A DNA stretch of 16,890 bases from CAYTAP01 sp964435775. Lineage in GTDB: Bacteria > Planctomycetota > Phycisphaerae > Tepidisphaerales > Tepidisphaeraceae. Position numbers and translations under genes: made by a program. Positions 1-6,558 of the stretch are shown here, piece by piece. The stretch lies in contig CAYTAP010000094.1 of the NCBI GenBank assembly GCA_964435775.1, positions 1-16,890 on the forward strand, written 5' to 3'. A model generated the notes under the pieces. The model searched no databases. It saw only the letters and a list, made by a program, of their open reading frames with translations, and was not told the origin of the DNA. Positions within the stretch are counted from its first letter, which is position 1, and each line of letters begins with the position of its first letter.

Positions 1-36
1 TGCGCGGGAGGAGCGGGGTTTGATCGTTCGGCGCTC

Positions 37-164
37 GATGTTCGCTTGTTGGATGTTGGATGTTCGCTTGCTCGATGTTCGATGTTCTGGATTGCCTGTC
101 GGCCGCCGCGACGCGCACCGCTGAAACGATTCCCGTCCCTCCTGGCTTGCGTCCCTCCTGGCTT
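37..164. repeat. Tandem 22-nt and 16-nt repeats downstream of the Rieske gene
   Basis: Positions 37-102 hold about three units of a 22-nt repeat built from the words TCGATGTTCGCTTG and TGGATGT; the last unit is partial and diverged. Positions 134-164 hold two adjacent copies of CGTCCCTCCTGGCTT. No gene is supported in 1-205: the reading frames there have no recognisable product. No hairpin followed by a T-run was seen that would terminate the leftward operon. Confidence 0.6.
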
Positions 165-205
165 CGCCGGCGAGGGGGACACGCGGCATCCGTCCCCGGG
201 GGGCA

Positions 206-739
206 TCAGGGGACGGTCACGATCACATTCCCCTCGTCGTCGATCTCCACCGGATAGGTCGCAATCCGGCTGTTGCGATCGTACAACCCCTTGCCGGTGA
301 CGAGATCGAACTCATACCCATGCCAGGGGCAGCGCAGGATGCGCCCGTGATACCCCGGATCGAACACCCCGACCTCGCTGGGGCGGTGGGTGGCGTGAAC
401 CGTGCCGCGGCACACTTCGGCCCCGGCGTGGGGGCAGATGTTCTTGACCGCGTAAAACCGCCCATCGACATTGAACACGCCGATGCCCTGCCGGCCATCA
501 TCGACGATTCGCCGCTGCCCGGGGGGCAATTCATCGCGGTGGCAGATCGTCAGGCGGCGGCCCGATCGCGCCGCCGGCGGCCGGGCCTCCTCGACGCATT
601 TGAACGCGTGAACCAACGCCGGCTCGCCGCCGTAGCCGGTGGGGATCGGCCCGGAAGCAGGCGGGGAAGGGTCGGCCGGGTCTCTGGGGTCTCTGGGGTC
701 TCTGGGGTCCCTGGGGTTCATGGGGTTCATGGAATTCAT
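206..739 (-). CDS. Rieske 2Fe-2S domain protein
   Basis: This is a small soluble Rieske iron-sulphur protein of 177 residues, probably an electron carrier or the ferredoxin component of an oxygenase or other redox system. The two cluster-binding boxes are clear: CPH at residues 102-104 (C102, H104) and CPWH at 137-140 (C137, H140). The domain spans roughly residues 62-177. There is no signal peptide or membrane segment, so it is likely cytoplasmic. The start at 739 is chosen because its ATG overlaps the TGA of the upstream amidohydrolase (ATGA) and a GGAGG lies four bases before it (744-748). Residues 1-24 are a low-complexity leader (MNP then DPR repeats) encoded by a 9-nt tandem repeat. A longer frame extends upstream to 1216, but that part is a shadow of the amidohydrolase. 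The redox partner is unknown. Confidence 0.9.
   Translation of the reverse strand: MNSMNPMNPRDPRDPRDPRDPADPSPPASGPIPTGYGGEPALVHAFKCVEEARPPAARSGRRLTICHRDELPPGQRRIVDDGRQGIGVFNVDGRFYAVKNICPHAGAEVCRGTVHATHRPSEVGVFDPGYHGRILRCPWHGYEFDLVTGKGLYDRNSRIATYPVEIDDEGNVIVTVP
668..739 (-). repeat. 9-nt tandem repeat covering the Rieske start codon
   Basis: Read on the minus strand, the first eight 9-nt units of the Rieske gene are variants of ATGAACCCC and AGAGACCCC. The first three units each begin with ATG, so the repeat supplies three in-frame candidate start codons. Copy changes would keep the frame because the unit is three codons. Confidence 0.75.
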
Positions 740-1821
740 GACGCCTCCATGGCCTGTTGTTCGGCCCGCTTTTCCTCCAGCGTCGGCAGGCCGAACAACT
801 CCGCCGCGTTGGAATACAAGATCCGCTCCCGCATCGCCCGGGGCATTTTCGCGGGCAGCGCGCGGTCGGGATCGTCGAAATCCCAATGCGGAAAATCCGT
901 GGCGAAGCAGACCGTGCGATCCGCCCGCACCATGTCGAAGATCTGCAGGAGTTGATCGGTCTTGGGCGGTTCCTCCAGCGGCTGGGTGGTCAAGCGGACG
1001 TGCTCGAGGACATATTCGCTGGGCAGGCGCTTCATCCACGGCGCGGTGGCCCGCAGGCCCTTGAAGTTCTTTTCCATCCGCCACATCGTGTGGCACAGCC
1101 ACGCGATGCCCCCCTCGCAGAGCACGACCTTCATCGAGGGAAACTTCTCGAACACCCCCTCGGCGATCAGGCTGACCAGATGCGCCTGGAACGTCAGCGG
1201 GATGAGCGTGTGCCACTGAAAATAGTTGCTCACGCGCCCGACCGGCGACACCGAATGGAGCGAGCCCTCCTGCCCCGGGTGCAGCGCGATCGGCAGGCCA
1301 TGCTCGGCGGCGGCTTCGTAAATCGGGTGGTAGCGGCGATGGCCGTACAGGTCATCGGACTCCCCGGCGATGCACAACTGCACCATCTGTTTGTGCCCGG
1401 CGCAGCGCCGGATCTCCTCCACCGCGGCCCGGGGGTCGCGCATGTTGACGCTGATCGAGCCCAGGAACCGCCGGTCCGCCGAAAGCCAGTGCGCCGCCAG
1501 CCAGTCATTCCACGCGATGGCCATCGCGTTGCCGACATCAATCTGGTTGACCAGCGACACGCCCATCCCCGGCGGCTGGATGACGGCGTAGGAAATGTCG
1601 TAGCGGTCCAGGTGATCGCGCGCGGTCTTGCGCGGATCGAGGCATTCGGCGTCGCGCCGCTCGTAGCTGCCGGTGGGATTCGCGTAGCCGGGGGTGGGCG
1701 ATCCCCCCAGGTTCTGCCGCAGCGCCTCCCGCGCGTGGGCGGGTATGAAGGGCGCGATCGGGCAGATCGGCGACTCCCGGGGGTGAATATCCATGTCGAT
1801 CAGCGGGCAATCCCGTTTCAT
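736..1821 (-). CDS. Amidohydrolase-2 family metal-dependent hydrolase/decarboxylase
   Basis: This 361-residue TIM-barrel enzyme belongs to the amidohydrolase_2 superfamily, related to ACMSD-type decarboxylases. The N-terminal metal motif is DMDIHP (D11, H13), which replaces the classical HxH. A second probable ligand is H181 in ALHPGQEG, and the conserved late aspartate is D309 in TDFPHWD. No signal peptide is present, so it is likely cytoplasmic. The start at 1821 is preferred over the farther upstream ATG at 1998: an AAGGAG lies four bases before it and family homology begins at this point, whereas the upstream extension is encoded by repeats. Its stop overlaps the Rieske start by four bases, so the two products are probably made together. 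Family members hydrolyse or decarboxylate aromatic or related acids; the substrate here cannot be told. Confidence 0.9.
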   Translation of the reverse strand: MKRDCPLIDMDIHPRESPICPIAPFIPAHAREALRQNLGGSPTPGYANPTGSYERRDAECLDPRKTARDHLDRYDISYAVIQPPGMGVSLVNQIDVGNAMAIAWNDWLAAHWLSADRRFLGSISVNMRDPRAAVEEIRRCAGHKQMVQLCIAGESDDLYGHRRYHPIYEAAAEHGLPIALHPGQEGSLHSVSPVGRVSNYFQWHTLIPLTFQAHLVSLIAEGVFEKFPSMKVVLCEGGIAWLCHTMWRMEKNFKGLRATAPWMKRLPSEYVLEHVRLTTQPLEEPPKTDQLLQIFDMVRADRTVCFATDFPHWDFDDPDRALPAKMPRAMRERILYSNAAELFGLPTLEEKRAEQQAMEAS

Positions 1822-1842
1822 CTCGCTCCTTGACTGGTGTCC

Positions 1843-1870
1843 ATTATGCTCACGCCCGATCGCCAGACAA
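1843..1870 (-). promoter_or_regulatory. Probable promoter of the amidohydrolase-Rieske operon
   Basis: On the minus strand, TTGTCT (1865-1870) and CATAAT (1843-1848) are separated by 16 bases, a good sigma-70-like pair. Transcription would start near 1836, giving a leader of about 15 bases that contains the AAGGAG at 1826-1831. Confidence 0.45.
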
Positions 1871-1923
1871 GCCGGCCCCCCATCCGAGGCGCTCGGGCAA
1901 GTCCCCACCCGCCACGGATGGAG

Positions 1924-2049
1924 GTGTCCCAAGGCCCACACCACATGCGGGGGCATGAAGCGGGCGACGTGGTTCATGACACAAGCCACCGGCTTCATGA
2001 ATCAGGTGGCGTGCGTCCCCTCGCAAGTGACGTGCGACCCCTCGCAAAT
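1924..2049. repeat. Degenerate 21-nt tandem repeat, six units
   Basis: Six consecutive 21-nt units run from 1924 to 2049. The units at 2008-2028 and 2029-2049 share 18 of 21 bases (GTGCG.CCCCTCGCAA core). Those at 1966-1986 and 1987-2007 share a TTCATGA core, and the last two are diverged. On the minus strand one frame reads as heptapeptides (ICEGSHV, TCEGTHA, then a stop), so it mimics coding sequence, but I do not regard it as a gene. It lies upstream of the amidohydrolase promoter. Confidence 0.5.
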
Positions 2050-2091
2050 GGCGCTGGCCATGATGGGCGGCCCCTCCGCCGGGTGCGCGGT

Positions 2092-2154
2092 GGCGGTTAT
2101 TATCCGACCGGCAAGCGCAAGCATCCCGCGGGCGGTTATTACCGGACCGCCCGC
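2092..2154. repeat. Direct repeat of a GGCGGTTATTA word with hairpin
   Basis: GGCGGTTATTATCCGACCGG at 2092-2111 recurs in modified form at 2131-2150. The second copy is also part of a perfect 9-bp stem (GCGGGCGGT at 2128-2136 with ACCGCCCGC at 2146-2154) around a nine-base loop. There is no T-run, so it is not an obvious terminator. Confidence 0.5.
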
Positions 2155-2170
2155 CGCGCCGGGGGGAGGA

Positions 2171-2536
2171 TTCACCACGGAGAACACGGAGAGCACGGAG
2201 GGGGAGGGGGGAGGGACAGGGATGAAGGATGAAGGATGAAGGATGAAAAGCCATGAGCCGGAAGCGGCAGCGACGGACGGAACGCCGGGAAATGCCCAAC
2301 GATGAATGGGGAATGCGGAATGCGAATGCGGGTCCACGAATGAACCCGAATGGACACGAATGGATTGCTCCTCCCCCTTCGCGTCCATTCGTGCCCATTC
2401 GTGGATCAATCCTTCTTTTCATCCTTCATCCCTCATCCTTCATCCTTCGTTTCCGTCCGTCGTGACGCCTCCGCGCTCTTTGCGTCTTCGCGGTGAATCC
2501 CTTTGCCCTCCGTGTTCTCCGTGACCTCCGTGGTGA
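2171..2536. repeat. Nested head-to-head array of short-word repeats
   Basis: Together with the repeats before it, this fills the gene-free gap 1822-2607. Three word arrays appear first in one orientation and then, mirrored, in the other. A is CACGGAGNN (2171-2201) and A' its complement (2507-2536). B is GGATGAA (2221-2250) and B' its complement (2416-2449). C is CGAATGGACA-like (2333-2367) and C' its complement (2381-2412). The order A-B-C-C'-B'-A' makes one long imperfect palindrome. A further pair, ACGGACGGAA (about 2272-2282) and TTCCGTCCGT (2451-2460), breaks perfect nesting because it lies outside B' but inside B. TTTGCGTCTTCGCGGTGAA at about 2478-2496 is an additional unpaired word. No credible protein is encoded; frames through it give only HPSSFIL-type repeats. 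Confidence 0.75.
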
Positions 2537-2607
2537 CCATCCGCATTTGACAACGGCGCGCCAACCACGGACAACCAAGGGCACGGGACTTTCACGGAAG
2601 GAATCGC

Positions 2608-3876
2608 TTGGCCAGGACTTTGCCGCGTTCAGTCGCATCGGTTGCACACGCTTGCATCCTTCTTTTTCCGGCGGCGCTGCTGACGGTCGCGGGGTGCGCG
2701 CACAAAAGGCCGCCGACGGCGCAGGCGATCGACTATGCGCGGGAGCTGCCGCCGGGGCAGCTGGCCTTGCGCAAGATTTCACCGGCGGAGTATCCGGATT
2801 TCTCATTGATGCAGACGGACCTGCAAGCGCTGGGCGAATCGATCGATCACTCGCTGGCGTATCTGGCCCGGCCGTCGAGCCGGGCGTTTTTCCCATACCT
2901 CGACATCACGCATGATCGGGCGGTGAAGACGCTCGCCGCCCTGCGGCAACTGGTGACCGAGGCGCAGGCGAGGCCGCTCGACTGGAACGCGGCGATTCGC
3001 TCGAACTTCGAGGTGTACCAAAGCCTGGGCGCGCCGAATCCGGACAACACTTCATACAGCGGGCAGGTGCTCTTCACCGGCTACTTCACGCCGATCTATC
3101 CGGCCAGCCTGACGCGACATGGGGAGTATCAGTATCCGCTCTATAAAGCGCCGGGCGCGGCCGCGAATAAGGATGAAGGAGGAAGGATGAAGGATGAGGG
3201 GGAGGAAGCCTCGGACAACGGACAACGGACCATGGACAACGCGCCCGCGCCCGTCTCCAGGTTGACGCGGGGGGAGATCGAGGCGAATCCATCGCCATTG
3301 GCGGGGTCGGAACTCGTGTGGGTCAAGAGCCGATGGGATGCGTATGTCATCACGATTCAAGGCTCAGCGCGGCTGCGGCTGGAGGATGGAACTTTATACG
3401 AAGTCGGCTACGCCGGATCGAATGGGTTGGAGTATGTGAGTCCGGGTCGGCGGATGGTGGCCGACGGGGTGATCTCCAAAGAGCAGCTCACGCTCGCGGG
3501 GCTGGGGGCGTACTTCGCAGCCCATCCGCAGGCGATGGATCATTACCTGCCGCTCAACCCGCGCTACGTCTTTTTCGCGCAGACGCACGGCGGGCCGTAC
3601 GGATCGCTCAACGTGCCGGTGACGGAAATGGCGACGATCGCGACGGACAAATCCGTCTATCCCCGGGCGCTGCCGGCGTATCTGAATGTGCCGGTGCCGA
3701 TGGGGAATGGAACGGTTCAGCCGTTTCACGGCTTGATGCTCGACCAGGACACGGGCGGCGGCATTCGCGCGGCTGGGCGATGCGATATTTACATGGGCGT
3801 CGGCCCGCAGGCCCGCGCGCGGGCCGGGCGGCAGCTTCATGCGGGGACGCTGTATTATCTTGCGGTGAAGGAATAG
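2608..3876 (+). CDS. mltA: MltA-family lytic murein transglycosylase, lipoprotein
   Basis: The 422-residue product cleaves the glycan strands of peptidoglycan, forming 1,6-anhydromuramoyl ends. The start is TTG at 2608, supported by GGAAGGA five to six bases upstream and by an immediately following lipoprotein signal peptide ending in the lipobox VAGC (cysteine near residue 31). The MltA core is visible in FTGYFTPIYPAS and YPLYK (about 150-178), QGSARLRL (about 251-258) and the C-terminal 3D domain, including GPYGSLNVPVTEMATIATDK and DQDTGGGIRAAGRCDIYMG. D381 and D393 are the conserved aspartates there, one being the likely catalytic acid. Residues about 187-211 are a low-complexity insert encoded by the GGATGAA and GGACAAC repeat words, placed between YPLYK and the LTRGEIEA segment. 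The beta-mannosidase follows after 57 bases. It is probably anchored in the inner face of the outer membrane or in the periplasm. Confidence 0.9.
   Translation: MARTLPRSVASVAHACILLFPAALLTVAGCAHKRPPTAQAIDYARELPPGQLALRKISPAEYPDFSLMQTDLQALGESIDHSLAYLARPSSRAFFPYLDITHDRAVKTLAALRQLVTEAQARPLDWNAAIRSNFEVYQSLGAPNPDNTSYSGQVLFTGYFTPIYPASLTRHGEYQYPLYKAPGAAANKDEGGRMKDEGEEASDNGQRTMDNAPAPVSRLTRGEIEANPSPLAGSELVWVKSRWDAYVITIQGSARLRLEDGTLYEVGYAGSNGLEYVSPGRRMVADGVISKEQLTLAGLGAYFAAHPQAMDHYLPLNPRYVFFAQTHGGPYGSLNVPVTEMATIATDKSVYPRALPAYLNVPVPMGNGTVQPFHGLMLDQDTGGGIRAAGRCDIYMGVGPQARARAGRQLHAGTLYYLAVKE
3166..3240 (+). repeat. In-frame short-word repeat insert within mltA
   Basis: Positions 3169-3200 are variants of GGATGAAGGA, the same word as at 2221-2250. 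Positions 3212-3240 are variants of CGGACAAC, a word also seen at about 2567-2575 just upstream of the gene. The block keeps the mltA frame and encodes about 25 hydrophilic residues rich in D, E, G and N. Confidence 0.75.
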
Positions 3877-3933
3877 CCGGCGGGCGGCGCGGGACAGCGC
3901 CGGCGGACGATCCCGGCGAACGCACACATCCAA

Positions 3934-6432
3934 ATGGTGGAGAATCCCTTGATTCAATCCCTATCCCTTGACGGAACATGGAAGATTCACTGGACCGACG
4001 GGCAGCGCGGGCGGCAGGAACATGCCGAGCGCGAGGAGATTGATCCCGCGCGCTACACCGATGCGCAGGTGCCGGGGGAGGTCCATCTGGAGGCGATGAA
4101 GCAGGGGTGGATCGCCGATCCGTACGTCGAGCACAACGTGCTGTCGGCGCGCTGGGTGGAGGAGATGATCTGGAGCTATCGGCGGCATTTTCATGTGCCG
4201 GCCGAGGCGCTGAAGGGGCAAAGCTGGCTGGTGTTCGAGGGGCTCGATCTCGTGGCGACGATATTGCTCAACGGCGAGAAGATCGGCGGGCATCGCAACA
4301 GCTTTTATCCCTGCCGGCTGGATGTGACGGGGAAGCTGCGCGAGGGGGAGAATCTGCTCACCGTGCATTTGGACTCGGGAATCTTCGATGTCGGCGACAA
4401 GCCGGATGCCGGGTATTCCCACTCGATGGACAGCCGCCTGCACAAGCGCCACTGGCTGCGCAAGCCGCAGTGCGAGTTCAGTTGGGACTGGAGCCCGCGG
4501 CTGATCAACGTCGGCATCGCGGGCAGCGTGCGGCTGGAATGGACGGTTGACGAGACAGCGCGGGTTGATCAGCTCGTGCCGCTCGTCACGCTCTCGGAGG
4601 ATTTGGCGCGGGGGCATGTGACGGCGCGGCTGTTCGTGGAGGGATTGAGCGACAAGAACATCCAGGGGGTCTTGACGGGGACAATCGTTGAAACCGGGCA
4701 AAGCGTGACGACGCCGGTCGAGATCAAAACGGGGCTGCACGCGGTGGAAGCGGCGCTGGAGGTGGAGAACCCGCGCCTCTGGTGGCCCGTCGGTCACGGT
4801 TCGCCGGATCGTTACACGCTGAAGGTGTCGCTGTCGGTGGGAGGGAAGATTGTGGCCGAGCGGTCGGCGAGAATCGGCTTTCGCCATGTGGAGGTGGATC
4901 AATCCGCGCATCCGGTGAGCGGGTCTTACTTCATCGTTCGCGTCAATGGCCGGCCGATCTTCTGCAAAGGGGGCAACTTCGTCCCGGCGGACATGATTGT
5001 TTCGCGGACCGATCGCAAGCGATACGAACGGCTGATCGAGCTGGCGCTGGAATCGAACTTCAACTTCCTGCGGGTCTGGGGCGGCGGGCAATACGAGACC
5101 GATGACTTTTACGAGTTGTGCGACGAAAAGGGATTGCTGGTCTGGCAGGAGTTCATCTACGCCTGCGGCAAGTACCCGATGATCGACCATGAGTTTCAGG
5201 AGGATGCCAAGCGCGAGGCGGTGTATCAGATACGGCGGCTGGCGAGCCATCCCTCGCTGGTCATCTGGTGCGGGAACAATGAGATGGAACTGGCGACGTG
5301 GCGCTGGCCGGGCTATCAGGTGGGGACGATGCAGCCGGACTATGCGTTCTTCCACCTGGTCCTGCCGAGGTTGCTGGCGCAGGAAGACCCGACGCGTTAT
5401 TACCAGCCGAGCAGCCCGATGTCGCCGGGGTGCAACGATCCGGACCTGGATGATCGGGGCGATCAGCATCCCTGGAAAGTGGGGTTCGTCGATACCGATT
5501 TTCGCAAGTACCGGCGGATGATTTCGCGCTTTCCCAACGAAGGCGGACTTCTCGGCCCGACGGCATTGCCCACGATGCTCGCGTGCCTGGGATCGGGGCA
5601 ACAATTCGTGCAGTCGTTCGACTGGCAGACGCATGACAACTCGGTCAACAGTTGGTCGAACCCCAGTTCGGTGGATTTGATGACCACGCAGTGGGTGGGG
5701 AAAAACTGCCGGGAGATGACGATCGAACAGTACACCTACTGGCAGGGTCTCATTCAGGGGGAGGCGCTGCGCGAGTATGTGGACAACTTTCATCGGCGGA
5801 TGTTCGACAGCGGCGCGGCGATCTTCTGGATGTACAACGACTGCTGGCCGGCGGTGAGAAGCTGGACGACGGTTGATTATTACCTGCGCCGCACGCCCGC
5901 GTATCACCCCGTGCGGCGGGCGATGGAGATGGTCGCGGTTGTCGTGGCCGAAGAAGCGGATGAGGTGATCATTTTCGGCATCAACGAAAAGAGGGAGCCG
6001 GTGACGGGGGAATTGCGGTATGGCGTGTTTGAACTGGCCGGGGGGATGCCGATCGATGAGAAGGCGACGGTCACGTTGCCGCCGGGGGCCTCCACGGCGA
6101 TCGCGCGATTCCCCAAAGCGCGATGGAGCGATCCGTCCAAGTCGATGGCATTTGCCCTGCTGTCACAAGATGGACGGTTGATCGCACGCAATCGCCTCTT
6201 CCTGCCGCTCTTGAAGGACCTGGCGTGGGCGAAACCGGACTTGAACGTGCGTGTGGAAAATGGACAGGCGATATTCACCAGCTCGAGCTTCGTCTGGGGC
6301 GTCTGTCTCGATCTCGACGGCGAAGCGCCGCTGCCCGACAACTTTTTCGATGTGTATCCGGGCATCCCGTACGCCCTGCCGTGGACGGATCAAACCCCGC
6401 CGCGTGTGCTGTACATGGGGAACTTCGTGTAG
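3934..6432 (+). CDS. Glycoside hydrolase family 2, beta-mannosidase-like
   Basis: At 832 residues this has the usual length of a GH2 beta-mannosidase, which removes terminal beta-mannose from oligosaccharides. In order it shows an N-terminal sugar-binding fold (SLDGTWKIHW, then AKxPQCEFSWDWSPRL-like text near residue 180), immunoglobulin-like domains and a TIM barrel. Barrel signatures are NFNFLRVWGGGQYE, FYELCDEKGLLVWQEF, WCGNNEME and IFWMYNDCWPA. E450 in GNNE is the expected acid/base and E536 in FPNEGG the expected nucleophile. No signal peptide is seen, so it probably acts on imported oligosaccharides in the cytoplasm. The ATG at 3934 has no clear ribosome binding site, but homology starts within about ten residues. 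Related GH2 exo-enzymes such as glucosaminidases are alternatives, though the motifs fit mannosidase best. Confidence 0.88.
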   Translation: MVENPLIQSLSLDGTWKIHWTDGQRGRQEHAEREEIDPARYTDAQVPGEVHLEAMKQGWIADPYVEHNVLSARWVEEMIWSYRRHFHVPAEALKGQSWLVFEGLDLVATILLNGEKIGGHRNSFYPCRLDVTGKLREGENLLTVHLDSGIFDVGDKPDAGYSHSMDSRLHKRHWLRKPQCEFSWDWSPRLINVGIAGSVRLEWTVDETARVDQLVPLVTLSEDLARGHVTARLFVEGLSDKNIQGVLTGTIVETGQSVTTPVEIKTGLHAVEAALEVENPRLWWPVGHGSPDRYTLKVSLSVGGKIVAERSARIGFRHVEVDQSAHPVSGSYFIVRVNGRPIFCKGGNFVPADMIVSRTDRKRYERLIELALESNFNFLRVWGGGQYETDDFYELCDEKGLLVWQEFIYACGKYPMIDHEFQEDAKREAVYQIRRLASHPSLVIWCGNNEMELATWRWPGYQVGTMQPDYAFFHLVLPRLLAQEDPTRYYQPSSPMSPGCNDPDLDDRGDQHPWKVGFVDTDFRKYRRMISRFPNEGGLLGPTALPTMLACLGSGQQFVQSFDWQTHDNSVNSWSNPSSVDLMTTQWVGKNCREMTIEQYTYWQGLIQGEALREYVDNFHRRMFDSGAAIFWMYNDCWPAVRSWTTVDYYLRRTPAYHPVRRAMEMVAVVVAEEADEVIIFGINEKREPVTGELRYGVFELAGGMPIDEKATVTLPPGASTAIARFPKARWSDPSKSMAFALLSQDGRLIARNRLFLPLLKDLAWAKPDLNVRVENGQAIFTSSSFVWGVCLDLDGEAPLPDNFFDVYPGIPYALPWTDQTPPRVLYMGNFV

Positions 6433-6558
6433 CGAAGGGCGCGATCGCGCTGGAGCCGTTGCATCATCGGGTGAAATATTGGCCGCGCATCCTTCCGCGT
6501 TTGCGCCCGTCTGGATATGCTCGGCGGGGAATCGCCACACTCTTCAACGGAGAACGAC

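Noticed and set aside
757..1833. A 358-codon plus-strand frame opposite the amidohydrolase gene
   Set aside because: Same shadow effect; no recognisable domain, and the minus-strand frame has metal-ligand motifs and a ribosome binding site.
1837..2422. Several open frames on both strands through the gap, up to about 190 codons
   Set aside because: They run through repeat arrays and give repetitive peptides such as HPSSFIL and SLGSLG-like text. They lack ribosome binding sites and domain motifs.
2171..2536. CRISPR array
   Set aside because: The repeats are short, adjoining units of 7-10 bases without unique spacers of constant length, and no cas gene is present.
2547..2575. TTGACA before mltA as a promoter -35
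   Set aside because: The -35 is perfect, but the hexamer 17 bases later (GACAAC) is a poor -10 and lies within the repeat word, so I do not call it.
3876..3904. GCCGGCG/CGCCGGC hairpin between mltA and the beta-mannosidase gene
   Set aside because: It has a seven-base stem with a long loop and no T-run in very GC-rich DNA; it is likely chance and not a terminator.
3961..5907. A 648-codon open frame on the minus strand opposite the beta-mannosidase gene
   Set aside because: It is antisense to an enzyme with intact catalytic motifs and is explained by the high GC content; its translation is rich in R, H and P with no domain.
6517..6558. Upstream ATG start for the DUF2231 gene
   Set aside because: It has no ribosome binding site and adds a non-hydrophobic leader, while the GTG at 6559 has GGAG at good spacing and matches the family start.
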